This document shows positions 24,501 to 36,873 of a stretch of DNA of 64,000 nucleotides, piece by piece (the first letter of the stretch is position 1; each line of letters begins with the position of its first letter). The stretch spans positions 124,001 to 188,000 of the forward strand of contig SNVD02008859.1 of assembly GCA_013180625.2 (NCBI GenBank). Reading direction: 5' to 3'. Below the pieces are notes generated by a model. That model was given only the letters and a program-made list of their open reading frames with translations. It searched no databases and was not told the DNA's origin. The translations under genes were made by a program, and so were the position numbers. Origin of the DNA: Boswellia sacra (Eukaryota > Streptophyta > Magnoliopsida > Sapindales > Burseraceae).

Positions 24501-27236
24501 ACCTACATGGATTCATATCACATATTATTATTTGCAGAGTCCCACGACTCTTTTTCTTACATGGCTCCTATTAAATGTGCTGTTCCTGCTACAAAGAAAC
24601 TTTTGGGGGACCCCAGCCTCCATTAGAAGGTTTTGATCTAAGCAATATTTAGGCTAGCTATTCAAGAGAGTCCCAGCTAAGCGGTTAGCAATAGAAGACA
24701 TACAAGAACTTAATGTTTGATTTCAAATTAGATGTTTCCCAAGCATTGGCTCGATGTTCCTATCGAGAACATGTTAAAAAGGCCTTGTTGTAACCTTGTC
24801 GTCGGTGATTAATGCACCGTCATGTGAACATAGTCTTGAAACATCATCAACCACTCCTTTGTGTTTCTTGAGAGGCTGAATCATCCAAGTCAACCCAGAA
24901 TTTGGTTAGCTTTGATCTCTGGCGGCCTGGCCTCAACGCTCCAATCCAATATTATGTAATACAACAGTAGAGGTGTACATGCAGCCTCATTGAAAGTTGA
25001 ATGTAAATTAAATTATTGCATGTTTTTAAGTTCTAATCATTTGATGACAGAGATACATTCATTCCCGACCCAGAAATAAAGTTATTGAAGTAAAAGAAGA
25101 ACAATTACATTTATCAAAGCTGATGATAATTATTAATTAATTGAAGAATAAAATAGAAATGACAGCGAAGCCGACATTTTATTAACAAATTGAGCGGAAA
25201 AAAGGATGGGAATATACATGTAGCAAAAGTTGACTTCATCACGCAACAGCTCATATTGTGCTACAAGATAAGCTTACGAGCTCATGATGAGTTAAGGAGA
25301 TTACGAGCATCTTTTCATGGAGCAGTCTTATTTAATATTAACATCCAATAAGATGTCTGTATTGGGACACTGCTAAACGTCAAGGAAGGTTCATAATGTA
25401 AGAGCGAGGAGACAGACAGACAATCACAGAAAGTTATGATTATTATTAATATTAAGTCATGGTTCTTTCTTAACCATGGAACGTGTTTAACAAAATTAAT
25501 TGAATACTGAACAACCCTTCATCAGTTTTGGATGTTTGTATGCCATGCATATCTTGCATAGAATATTTTGGCATCCACTTTGCTTATATAATTAACATGT
25601 ATCAATCTTTTGACATCTTGCTTGAAGATATGTTTCTAAAACAAATCAACATTATTTATTCAACTGGGTTTAATTGTATCTTAATGTTTTAATGCCATCC
25701 TTTTGATCAGAGAGGAGAGAGCCGAAATCCAATTAATATTGTCATGTTGAGGATACCAGTAACTTGTAATAATTCATCAAAGTTTGTCCTTATTCAGGTT
25801 TCAGAAATCATGATACATACACAACCCTTGTGGAGGACAAATTCATTATTGTCATTGTCTTTATGTATAGGAGTATCCTTTCGCTATTTGGCTTTAGACT
25901 CCAATACACTAATTGAATGATGTCAGAAAATTAAAACATTGTTAATGGACTGATTTCAGGAAATAAAGGGAATTTCATATTAAAAATTAAACAAGGAAGA
26001 ATGAACAATGGAGTTGGTGGAATTTCGAAGGCCTTTTAAGGATAATACCCTTCTTTAAATAATTGCTATCATTATTATATATTCATGAACCTGTTGAAAA
26101 TAGTTGTTTAATGTTGCATCCTAAACAGTGTTTTGATTTGGGAAAATTACCCAGAAAGCAAAAAAAGAAGAGAGGGTAGGTATTTCTTTGAAGGCATATG
26201 TAGCTAGTCAAAAAAGAAGAAAGAAGTAATGGGAGATTTGAATTTAAGTTAATGTATTTTCAATTTTCATCATAATAAACAAGACCAGAAGAGAAGATAT
26301 ATGTAATATATATAGCTTACGTTATCATGATAAATTAATTGCAGTATACTATATTTGAAAAGCTAAGCTGATGATGGAAATTTCTTGTTTCAAAGGAAGT
26401 TACCCAAATCCAGACTTGTGGCTAATTTTGTATTAAGAATCCTAGGGTAGACTTTGTCGAAATCAGGTATTGCTTAAAATTGAATGCAAGCCATAAAGGT
26501 CTCACATCCAATTGTAAAAATCCTGATATGTTTTAATTGTTATATTTGTTTGGACTTGGTTTATCTCAATCACTTTTTAAACTTTTACTCTGGGTTGGGT
26601 TGGGCTATAGGCTTGGCTACTGAGAATGAAAATGAATTTAACTATTTTGCAAAGTTTTTATTTCTGCCATCAATTAAAGATCTGTCAAAAGCCCCACCAA
26701 TGCTGCCAAATTTCATAAATTCTCGACACTTTTTGATGAGACATATACAAGTCAAATTATTGGAGCTCTGCCTCCACTCTCTTCATCATCCATGAATGGA
26801 TGCCTCCACTTATTACATCCAGGCCGTCCATGGGAGAAGTAGGACCCATATTTGGATGGTCCCCAAATGCTGACATGGACCAACCAGTGAATAGGGAGAA
26901 TACAACTCAGACACATGATTATATAAAAATTTACAGCCATGATCTACAATCAACCTCTTGAGTATGACTTCTACCTTTGAGGCTCCTCAGCTCCTCCTAT
27001 TAATTTGATTCCCCACCAGGCGGCTACTTCATTTTCTCAACCTCCTTATTACCTTTTTCAGTCTCTCTTTCTCTCTCTTCCTGCACATTTTTTAGCACTC
27101 AGCGTCAGGCAGGCTGCCCAGAATCATCCCTTCACTTCACTTGCTGCTAACGATTTAATTATATATAATTGAAAAGCTCGCTAGCTGCAGCCACTTCTAT
27201 AAAGTTGCTGTGACTGTGCAACTGCAGCTGCTCCAC
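21600..27236. other. Long intergenic region and MYB61 upstream region
   Basis: 5.6 kb of AT-rich DNA with no supportable gene. A SINE-like fragment may lie at about 21700-21800: the phrase GGTTTCAAGTTCAAATTCC resembles a tRNA-derived B box. The last few hundred bases are the presumed MYB61 promoter and 5'UTR, which is CT-rich around 27057-27085 and has a TATA-like CTATAAAG at 27197-27204. Open frames at 22168-22422 and 26484-26940 have no family features. Confidence 0.5.
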
Positions 27237-28775
27237 ATGGGGAGGCATTCTTGCTGTTACAAACAGAAGCTAAGAAAAGGTCTGTGGTCTCCAGAAGAAG
27301 ATGAGAAACTTCTCAATTATATCACTAAGCACGGACATGGTTGTTGGAGCTCTGTCCCCAGGCTAGCAGGTAACCCTTCTCTTCTCTTCTCTTCTCTTCT
27401 CCTCTTGCCTTGTATACATAATAAAATGTTCTACTGTTTCGTTATATACTGTTTGCAATGCATTAACAATGCGAAAGTAGTATATTTACGAAAGCTCTAA
27501 TCATGTCCACTTTGCTATTAATATTGGCAGGTCTACAAAGATGTGGCAAGAGTTGCAGGTTAAGGTGGATTAACTACCTGAGGCCTGATTTGAAGAGAGG
27601 AGCATTTTCACTCCAGGAAGAGAACTTGATAATTGAACTCCATGCAGTCCTGGGAAACAGGTAGCTCAGTGACCAATCTTAAAGTCGTTTCATTAATCAT
27701 ATGTATTAGACAGATAACATTTATGTTTTGCGGATGCATCAGATGGTCTCAAATTGCAGCTCAGTTACCAGGACGAACCGATAACGAGATTAAAAATTTA
27801 TGGAACTCCAGCATTAAGAAGAAGCTGAGACAACGAGGCATTGACCCCAACACTCACAAACCACTCTCTGAGGTAGAGATTAATGATAAAGACAAGCAGC
27901 TTACCATCAACAAAAACAATAACAATGACAAACTCTCTGGGGACTCCAATGACTTGAACCTCATCCAGGCAGCAAACTCAAAACCACCTTCATTTGTTGC
28001 AGATAGACACCCCCTTGAAGTTTCTTCCGCCACCAAGATCAACAACAACAACTTGACAAACACCCCTCAGACCGAGGAATTCTTCCTAGATAGGTTTGCT
28101 ACCTCCAATGAAAGCACAACTACAAGTTGCAGGCCTGATTTGTCAGGTTTTTTCCATTTCCAGAAGTTGAATTTCGGCCCCAATATTGGCCTCTCGGTTA
28201 ATCCGAATACTTCTCTTTGCTTCAACCCCAATTCCAGCTCTTCAGAGATGATTTCTGAGTTCAATTCCAGCATCACACAACCCATTATCCCATCCATGTC
28301 AACCTCAATATTTCAAACTCCAATACGTGTAAAGCCTTCCATTAGTCTTCCTTCTGATAATCCTTCTGTAGGAACTAGCGATATCAATGGAGTCCAGAAT
28401 TGGGAAGCTAGTAGCTTCAGTAACCGTGGTAGCACTAGCAATGCAAGCACTAATAGCATTGAATTGCAAAGCAACAATACCTTCTTTGAGAACACCGCCG
28501 CCTTCTCCTGGGGACTTGCAGATTGTGGAAAATCTGGAGATCAAGAAGACATCAAATGGTCTGAATATCTCAACTCTCCATTTCTTCTGGGAACCACAAT
28601 ACAAAATCAAACCCCTCAAGCATTGTACAGTGAGGTTAAACCAGAAGCACACTTTATATCAAATGGATCAACTACCCATTGGCATCAGAACCAGCATCAA
28701 CAAGCTTCACAGGCTTCAGACATGTATACCAAGGATCTACAGAGGCTTTCTGTGGCTTTTGGTCAGACCCTTTAG
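27237..28775 (+). CDS. MYB61: R2R3-MYB transcription factor, subgroup 13 (MYB61)
   Basis: Exons 27237-27369, 27531-27660 and 27743-28775 give 431 residues. The two introns interrupt Gly45 and Arg88, the standard R2R3-MYB positions. The start [20 protein letters not shown] is typical of the MYB61/50/86 clade. R2 spans 14-61 (Trp17, Trp37, Trp57) and R3 spans 67-115 (Phe70 in place of the first Trp, then Trp89, Trp108). The C-terminal tail carries the MYB61 blocks [13 protein letters not shown] (284-291), IKWSEYLN (358-365) and the terminal [13 protein letters not shown] (419-431). Known role in Arabidopsis: a nuclear activator binding AC-rich elements, acting in stomatal aperture, seed mucilage, xylem and lateral root control. 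The first intron begins with a pyrimidine (TTCTC)n run. Identification is firm; the biological role here is by homology. Confidence 0.93.
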
Positions 28776-31700
28776 CCTTGCAGTTCTTGTATTTAGCGGC
28801 ATGAAGGTAAGGGAAGGGAAGAGATAAGTGATCATTATACAAGTTTTCAGTTTCTGATGGATTGGAAAAAGGTGTGTGCCATAGAATTTTCTTTTGATTT
28901 TGTAAAGTTTCCTTACAGAAAAATCCTCTCAGTCTTCATGTTAATCAATATTTGTGATTGAAACAGCTTATGTTATTCTTGTTCATAAATTAAAATGCAT
29001 AGAGAGTTTCAGAATAATAATCAAATTCAAGGCTTGCTTGCTGTTTGCAAATCCAGTTCATTCATTCGTTCGGATTCAAAAGTTGTACTTTTTGCTGTAA
29101 AGAATCGAAAAGATTAATTGTAACATGGATTTTAGAATAATTCACACCTTTAATTTGCTTCCACCTTTCCAAGTCGAAAGTCGAAGGAAGGAGATTATGA
29201 CTCTCTGTGTAACATATCCATATCTCTTTTGGATTCCTGGGATTTATAGTTACTTTTGATTCTATCAATCTCTTTCCATATTGATCCTTTTTTCACATTA
29301 AAAATAATACATTAATAAAATTGCATATGAGCCTTTTTTATCTAATGCAAAACTCAAGGGACCATTTTTCTTAAATGGGCGTCTTTCATTGTCTCCCAAC
29401 AGATAGAGATTGTTTTTACTTTTTTGACAGCCTTTAGATCACTTCCCTTCTCTCCATGTCCGAGACCGAGACAAGAATTATACTAGTCTTCTTTTGGTTT
29501 ACCTTGTCTAAAAGGTGATACAGCTGTTAAAAAAATTTCCTTGTCGCCAAGCAACAATGGTTATTCCAACTAAAGTAATTACAAAAGGAATGCAACTGCC
29601 CCACATTTCACATTTAGCATTTCCCCTGCTAGTCAAGAAAATTTTGTAAATCACCTCCAATATGATAAAGGCCACACATTCTCTTCTTCCTGGCTCTTTC
29701 TTGGGGTACCAACATTATCTTCAAGGACAAGGTAAGGTAATGCTAGAAACTACCCAATTTTGTTCAAGTGAAATGAGCATATATATGCTTGCTTGAGTCA
29801 AAATCATGGGTGAATTCAGAATGTCAAAATCCATTGCATGCCATTTCCAACTTTCCACATGAAGACACCAAGCACTATGGCCTTGATGTGGGCCTATACT
29901 TTTACTTCTTCCGTGAGGAAGAGTGAGAGGGGTCCCTTTAGTGGCATCTATTGATTCTGAAACTTCAATAGAATTGAATTCTGTCCTTGGAACTAAAGAG
30001 GATTGACTTTAAGGAAAATAAGGAAAGGGACTGACTGTTAATTAGGTGAGTTTCACCTAACTGTGATGATTCTCTTCCCATAAGAATTCACCATAGAGAA
30101 TAAGTTGCAGTTGAGCTTCATTCCCAATCATTAGCATAGTTTAGAATCATCACAATGGCAAGGAAATGTTGGAGGTATATATAGAAGGGAAATCTCTATG
30201 CTGATGTATATGCATTATTACTATCCTCATCATTACACAAACTTTGATTTTCACCTATTTGATTAATTCATTAAAAATTTTTAACTTCCAGGACAGTTTG
30301 CCATGTTAGTCTTTAACAAAATTCAAGGCTCATTTCATTTCATTTCATTTCAAATGAATATGAATATGAATATGAAGTAGACAGAGGAAACTTCATGTTT
30401 CTCCATGTGCACAGGCAACCAAACAAGTAATACTTCTCAATAGAATAAGCACAAGTCTCTTCTTTGCAGGCATGTATGAAAAAAAAATTAATAAAAATAT
30501 GCAGGCATAAGTTGATCATGAAAGTAAAATATGTGATTATACTTCTGAACCTCAACGACATGTGAACTAAATTATTATAAGGCCTTTTCATTGAGGCCCT
30601 ACAATCATGAGTGTAGAAAGAATACAAAAAGCATCGCATTGGAATGGTAGACTCAAAGGGTGATGATAAGATACTAGCTTTCCGGGTGGCAAACTTTCAT
30701 TTCTATTTATTAATAAAAATTCTACCTCAGAAAGTTGAATGTTTGGGAATCTTTGCTTTTTTTTTTTTTTTTTTCTTTTCAAATGGATTAAAGCGGCAAG
30801 GTTTAAGCTATTAAAATATTAATAATTTATTGGGGAAGATGAATGCAATGATGAAGAAATGATTACAGCAAATGATTACGATACAAATACATATATATTA
30901 TCAAAATATATATTATAAGCTTAGAGTCACAGTTTGTTCTGGTTGAAAATAGACAACTCTTGCATGGCATATATACAGAAGTTACAAACAAAAAGGATGC
31001 GGTGGATTTGTGAATCTTACATTAGTTTTAATGAAAGAAAAATCTACCAAAGGAAGAAATTCCGTTTGAGAAAAGAGCAATCTGACACAAACTAACTGTC
31101 AGGCACATAACCAAGTTCTATTAAAATGTTAAGAAGTGTTGCATACATATACACGAAACTTTCGTATGTTTAGCTGGTCCCAGATGGTAAGGTTTGTGGA
31201 AGTTACCTGCTTTATGTCATATTCATTCAACCCAAAGTAAATAATAGAAAAGATCCCACATAGGAAATAATAGAAACGATCCGACATGAGAATCCCGTAA
31301 AATGCCATGCAATTGTCCTGTTTTAAGCCAGTTACGTCATCTCAGCTTATTTTCTTCGGCTCATTTCATTTGGTCCATAGACGGTAGTGTAAGAGAGATT
31401 TTTCCTTCTGCACTAGATGAGTAGTTGTGCGGCCATCGCTTTCTTGTCTTCATGTGATAAAAATACCAAATTTTCTCTTCTTTTTTTCTTTTTTTTAAAT
31501 GAAAACTTATTTGAAGTCGCTACATTTATAATATTAACATGTCAAATACGGAATATTAATCATCAATGTATTTGAAATAAGCATGCAATATTAATATGTT
31601 AGTTTTATACATGTATACTTGCCATAAACGGTCAAAAGGTTGATGATCATCATTCCCATCACTAACCAATCCTGAAGTCTTGCAACAATCATAGCTAACG

Positions 31701-32285
31701 ATGCACTAATCAGCTAACGTGAAATCACAAATTTGTTTACGATACAAGAGAGCAATTTATATAATATGAGACTGTAACATTAAAAAAAGATCACAATAGT
31801 AGCATAATCAATAAAAAAAAAAAAAGTAAAAATCAACCGTGTCCAATTGTAGTAACTGATATCAGAACAATTCTTCAGGTATTGATGTTCATCAAGTTTC
31901 AAGTTCGATCCTCTAAAACAAAGGAGATTAGTATTAAGTAAATACCACAGCAACGTCCACATGGATATGCCAGGCACGCTATTAAATGGCACATCCAATC
32001 ACCAAAAGACCCGAACAGAGCATAACTTTCCCACCAGTATAGAACTTGGATTGGGGTTGGCTGCTTAATCATAAAGAATAACACAATATTCAAGCAACTA
32101 CACTACTGCAGCTATGGAAAAGGCTTGCTGGCTACAGGTTACATTTGCATTTCTCAGCAAGCCTCATGTTTATTTTCTCCTATCAACTTTCGTTGAATTG
32201 CAAGTTCTTTCCAATAAATGATACGAAGAGAAGAATATAAGATACACATATAAGAAGACCATGTAAATTGAACCAACTAATAAAT
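28776..32285. other. Intergenic between MYB61 and the pectin acetylesterase gene
   Basis: Two 3' ends converge here. It is AT-rich with short poly-T/poly-A runs (30760-30774, 31812-31824) and a small (TTTCA)n run near 30330. No gene, RNA gene or transposon ends are recognised. Confidence 0.5.
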
Positions 32286-35200
32286 CTAGGCTCGGAACAC
32301 TAGATTGTGGCAAGTTTTGTCACAAGGGTAGGCACAATCGATAGCCTTCACACCTGAACGGTCGAAGTACCAATCTCCAACAGATATTGCAATTGCCTGC
32401 ACAATGTTGGCAATTTAGATTTATATTCTGCCTCCATTACATGTCCCACAATAATCAATAAGAGGTCAGAATTAAAAGCCTTGATGCAGATTCGAATAAT
32501 ATTTTCTTCAAGTCCAAAGGATTATCAACTTTCTGAGGTTTACCATTTACTTTTCAATGAATAAATATCTTTTTTTTTCCCTCTATATACATAAAAAAAA
32601 AAAAGGTGATCCTATGGGTCATAATAGAAGGCAAAACAGTCTCCAGGTAGTAAAGCCTAAAGAAACTCCAGTCTTTTAAAGTTCAGTTATCTAAATGAAA
32701 CACTAAGACATCTAAGACGTGGGATGTTTGAGGAAGCATGGAGTTGTATTGTTCATCTAAAACTTAACATGTGGGTCGATACCGAGGCAAGAAAGATTAA
32801 AAAATCAACATGTTTGTTTTATATTTCTGTGCCCTCTGCTCATAAACAAGAACTCAAATTAGCACATACGGTTGCGCAAAATGCAATCATATATTTTAAC
32901 TAAGGAGATATTATATGGTTTAAGCTTTGCGTAACTGAAATCTAACATAATTCTTAAATCGGGCACACCTTGTTTCCTACAACTGGAGAATCATCAGCAA
33001 ACCATGTATCTTGCCTCTCTGATTGGCAGTGAGCAAAACACGAATTTATGAATAGCCCATTCTGTCTAGACATTGAAAAACCTTTGACTGCGTTCAACAC
33101 TTGATTCCTGAAACCTGTTCCAAGAAAAAATTAAATGCCTATTTAACATTGATCTTATCTACTCTTTTTAAACCCATGTAAATTTGAAAGGTCAAGAGAT
33201 TTCCATGTATAGTTCACCTTGCAAAAATCTAATTTGAGATGCAGAGCATTTAGCATGGTTTAACCTGCACTCATGCCAATAGCCATGAGGATCCGCCGAT
33301 GGTGGAGCTAAACTGGATTGAATCTGATAACAAATGGAAGAATCAATTTAGACAACTATGTTTGTCATTTAATTCTTCAATACTCTGAATGAATATCATT
33401 GCAAAAAGTTGTAATTTGGGCATTATTAGGCAAGTAAGATTACCATTTAAATGAAAAGCTTATTACCTGCCATGAATCATAAGCTGCATTGAGAATGAAC
33501 AACGGGGTTCTGACTTGGCCAATTATATTTTGGGGGAAAAAGCACTGAAAGAAGTATGCAAAAAAATTTTGTTTTAGGACAACTGAATTATGTGTTGATC
33601 ACTATACATTTCCTATCAAACAACTGAATCACAGATATGTCTGTTGCAAAAGAAATAAATAAATAAGAATTACCGAAGTTGGATCAAGGTGATTAGTACA
33701 TATACGTGGCAGATTGCTTTCTGCCCCCTGCACAGAAGGACCAATCAGAAACAGAAGATGATTAACATAAGGTTACTTCAAGATTATTTATTTTTCTTCT
33801 GCATATATTTTTCAGTTTGGGTGCCTGTGCTTAATTAGCTATCCTCAGTTATTGCTCCAGAAATTATCCTTAGTATCCTTCACTTCGAAGTATTCACAAG
33901 GAGAAGCTCTAGAGGATGCCAAGCCAAAAATTTGGTATGACATAAGTTCAAAGTTTCAGTATTGATGTGGTACCTGCAATCCTACTACACCACTGTATAA
34001 ATTCCTGAGAGTGTGCCCACCAGATACATCAATGCTGAAATTCCAGACATGATAGCCAATGAATACATGAAACTTTCTGAATAGTAAACGAATGACAGGT
34101 GACTGGTACTTACGCATCAAGGAATAAACCTGCATCACTCAAGCACTTTACTTTAGTAGTTCTAGGAAAGAAGTCCCTGAACTCATCACAGTGTAAGATA
34201 GATGCTAGGCCTCCAGCAGAGCACCCGGAAAGAAGAGCCTGAAAATCAGTTATTCTAATTTCAGTAAGAATATAAATTGAACACAACAAGAAAAGAGATC
34301 CAAAGCAGTAGCAAGAAACCTGATTGGCATGGCGCATTCCCTTGGACATTAAATCTTCCATTGCAGCTAACCATATGCGTTGTCCTCTGAATTGCAGTTG
34401 GTGAACCTATAACCAAAATCATTTAATTTTAACATGTGTATACAAATAAATGAAAGAAAATATGGATTTGACACAGCACAATCAGATCCTTATCTGAATA
34501 TATTATGTTAATTCATAGCGACACGTGAACGCTTTGCATGGTTAGGTAACACAGAAGCAAAAGATAATAGTCAAACCTCTTTTATTCTTCTTACATAATA
34601 GTTTCTTATATACTAATGTTATTATTTAGGTATCTCTTGTCATAGGACAAGGACACATGCCATGAAAGACTTCAGGGAAGGTAAAGGTCATACCAAAAGG
34701 TTGTTTGGCCTATGCAAGTAAAGTGCCATGCCTGCCTCTTTTCAAGGCCCATCATGAGTAGCTGGCAGTCCAGTGGCAAGGCCACTGAACAGTCAGCATT
34801 GTTTGGTCAGCCTAAGCCAAAATTTTTAATTTCTCTCAGAATTTCTTTTTTTTTTTCCTTGTCACCAACTATCACTCTTTTAACCATATATAATTTTTTT
34901 CAAGAAAAAAAAAAGGTGGGCTTAGCCGATTGTGCTGACAATGGTACAACCCAGTGTGCTGTTGAACCTGGGCTGCACAGTGTCCAGATCCTGCAATCTG
35001 AAGTGGCACACCAGCCATGCTGGATCAAACTTAAAATTCACCAGGCATGCCATTGATGAGGCTATTTGAGCTGTTGTACAGCTCTCATTTGGAAATGCAG
35101 AAGATAAAACCAATACTCAGAAAAAGAAGTAACCAGAACTCTTTAAGAAACGATAGCACAAAGATACCAAAAGTTTTGTAATTATGGGACCCGGAAACCA

Positions 35201-36873
35201 TTTGGCATCAGAATGGTGGTTGTAAGATCCTGATCATGTTTAGGCATCCAGACAAAACTTCACTAAAAAACCATCAAAATAATCAAATAACCAGATACTC
35301 AAGTCACCTTATCTTCACTGTCCCCAGTAAAAGATGCTCCATCACAATATCGAACCTTTACTCTATTCCAATTGAAAAAATCTGCAAACGAACATGGAAT
35401 GAAATAAGCTAATGCTTGACACAGCTACAGCTATTTCAAGAAGATAGAGATGAGCAGAATTTGACACTTTTTTGGATATTTTACATAGGGTTAAGGAGTA
35501 AACCAGGATTTTCTTCAGGTTTATTGCTCAATATTCCCGTAAATGGTATCTGTTTTTCCATGTATAGTGATGATCCACGCCTGGTTTTTTTCCGGTAAAC
35601 GCAGGTTCTAATGCTGTTACACCAACCTCCTCCCTGCCAAAGCCACAAGAAAATCAACAATGTCAAAAACTCAAACTCAAGTCAAGGATGTTCTCAACAT
35701 AATGGTTCAGTCACACTCATAGAGCCAAACTATAAATCACAGAGCAGCATAGCAAAAAAAACTAATGAGATCCTGGAAAAAAGAAAACATTGGACAGAGT
35801 TACAGAGTCAGTCATTTAGGAAAATGATTGTTCTTGCATCACAAATAACCCATTACTGTGACAACTCTAGTCCAAAAAAAAAAGGGTTTTCCTTTTGTAT
35901 TGTAAAGACTCAAAAGAGAAACATAGAAAAGCATATGAATTAAATGCAAAATTCAAGTATTTCAAATCTATATAACAAACCTCCAATTGAATGAGCCAAC
36001 TGTTTGCTCCTGAGCCATATCCACGATGTAAATGATACCCAGGCAATGTTCCATCCAAACAAACTGCAAGATTCAAACACAGAAGAAGGTAGATTAAATT
36101 TAAGCCTTATATATATGTAACAAGTAGTTATCACAAGTCACTGTTGTCCATATCTATGAAAAAAAAACTAAAAGTGGCCTGTTAACATATACAGATCAAC
36201 ATCTTGGATGCCAAATCACATCATAGAATTAATAACATTATTACATAATGATAAACAAAATATGAAATAAATAATAACCAAGGGGCAACAGAACATAAAT
36301 TTTTCACTCGGATCAAAGAACTGGCATGGAGTAGATGTTGAATTGAAAGTCATGCAGACAAAAGGACAGAAGTTCAAGTCATTAAAATGTCAGCCGAAAA
36401 ATTAATTAAAAAAAAAAAGAAAAGGGCAAACATGAATCCGTTTTTCAAGCGTTTTATTTATTTATTTATTTTTTTAATTTATAGGTGAAGTGTAATTTAA
36501 GCAACAACTCAATAAATTTTTTTAAGAAAAAAAAATCCAAATCAAAAGATAACAACGAACAGAAGGGGTCTAATCTAAGAAAGTGCATGCAAATCAAGCA
36601 ATCTGCAAAGGACAGCAGGGCCAAAGAAAGAAGAGGAAAATGAAGGAAGCATAAATTATAAATTTTACCAGCTCTTTTAGCAGCAACTCCTTGAATGAGT
36701 GTGAGTCCTACCATTAAAGGAGTATAAGAGAGTTTGGAGGAGGAGATTTCATCATGATTATAAGACTCAATGTAAGAGAGTTCAGTTTCATTGAACTCCA
36801 AGAACCCATGAACCAATTTCCCGAATACAAATACAACCCACAAAAGCTTCAGCTTCAGCTTCATCATTTTCAT
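32286..36873 (-). CDS. Pectin acetylesterase (carbohydrate esterase family 13, Notum-like)
   Basis: Twelve exons on the minus strand: 36669-36873, 35981-36063, 35504-35633, 35308-35381, 34320-34406, 34114-34238, 33974-34034, about 33673-33726, 33467-33544, 33218-33323, 32969-33114, 32286-32396. They encode about 419 residues, the family's normal length. A signal peptide is visible (basic start, then [14 protein letters not shown]). Family landmarks: [26 protein letters not shown], and the nucleophile elbow GCSAGG with Ser200. Asp296 (LNAAYDSWQ) and His363 (NSCFAHCQ) complete the likely catalytic triad. [13 protein letters not shown] and the Cys-rich end are also typical. Role: removes acetyl esters from homogalacturonan in the apoplast, changing pectin gelling and accessibility. 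One base at the start of exon 8 is uncertain in my reading. No disabling change is seen. Confidence 0.92.

Noticed and set aside
34660..35130. GC-richer block in pectin acetylesterase intron 4 as a nested gene or transposon
   Set aside because: No terminal repeats, target duplication or recognisable peptide found.
36466..36668. Extension of the pectin acetylesterase first exon as a 135-codon frame
   Set aside because: It runs through the GT donor at 36668-36667 into intron; the spliced model keeps family sequence.
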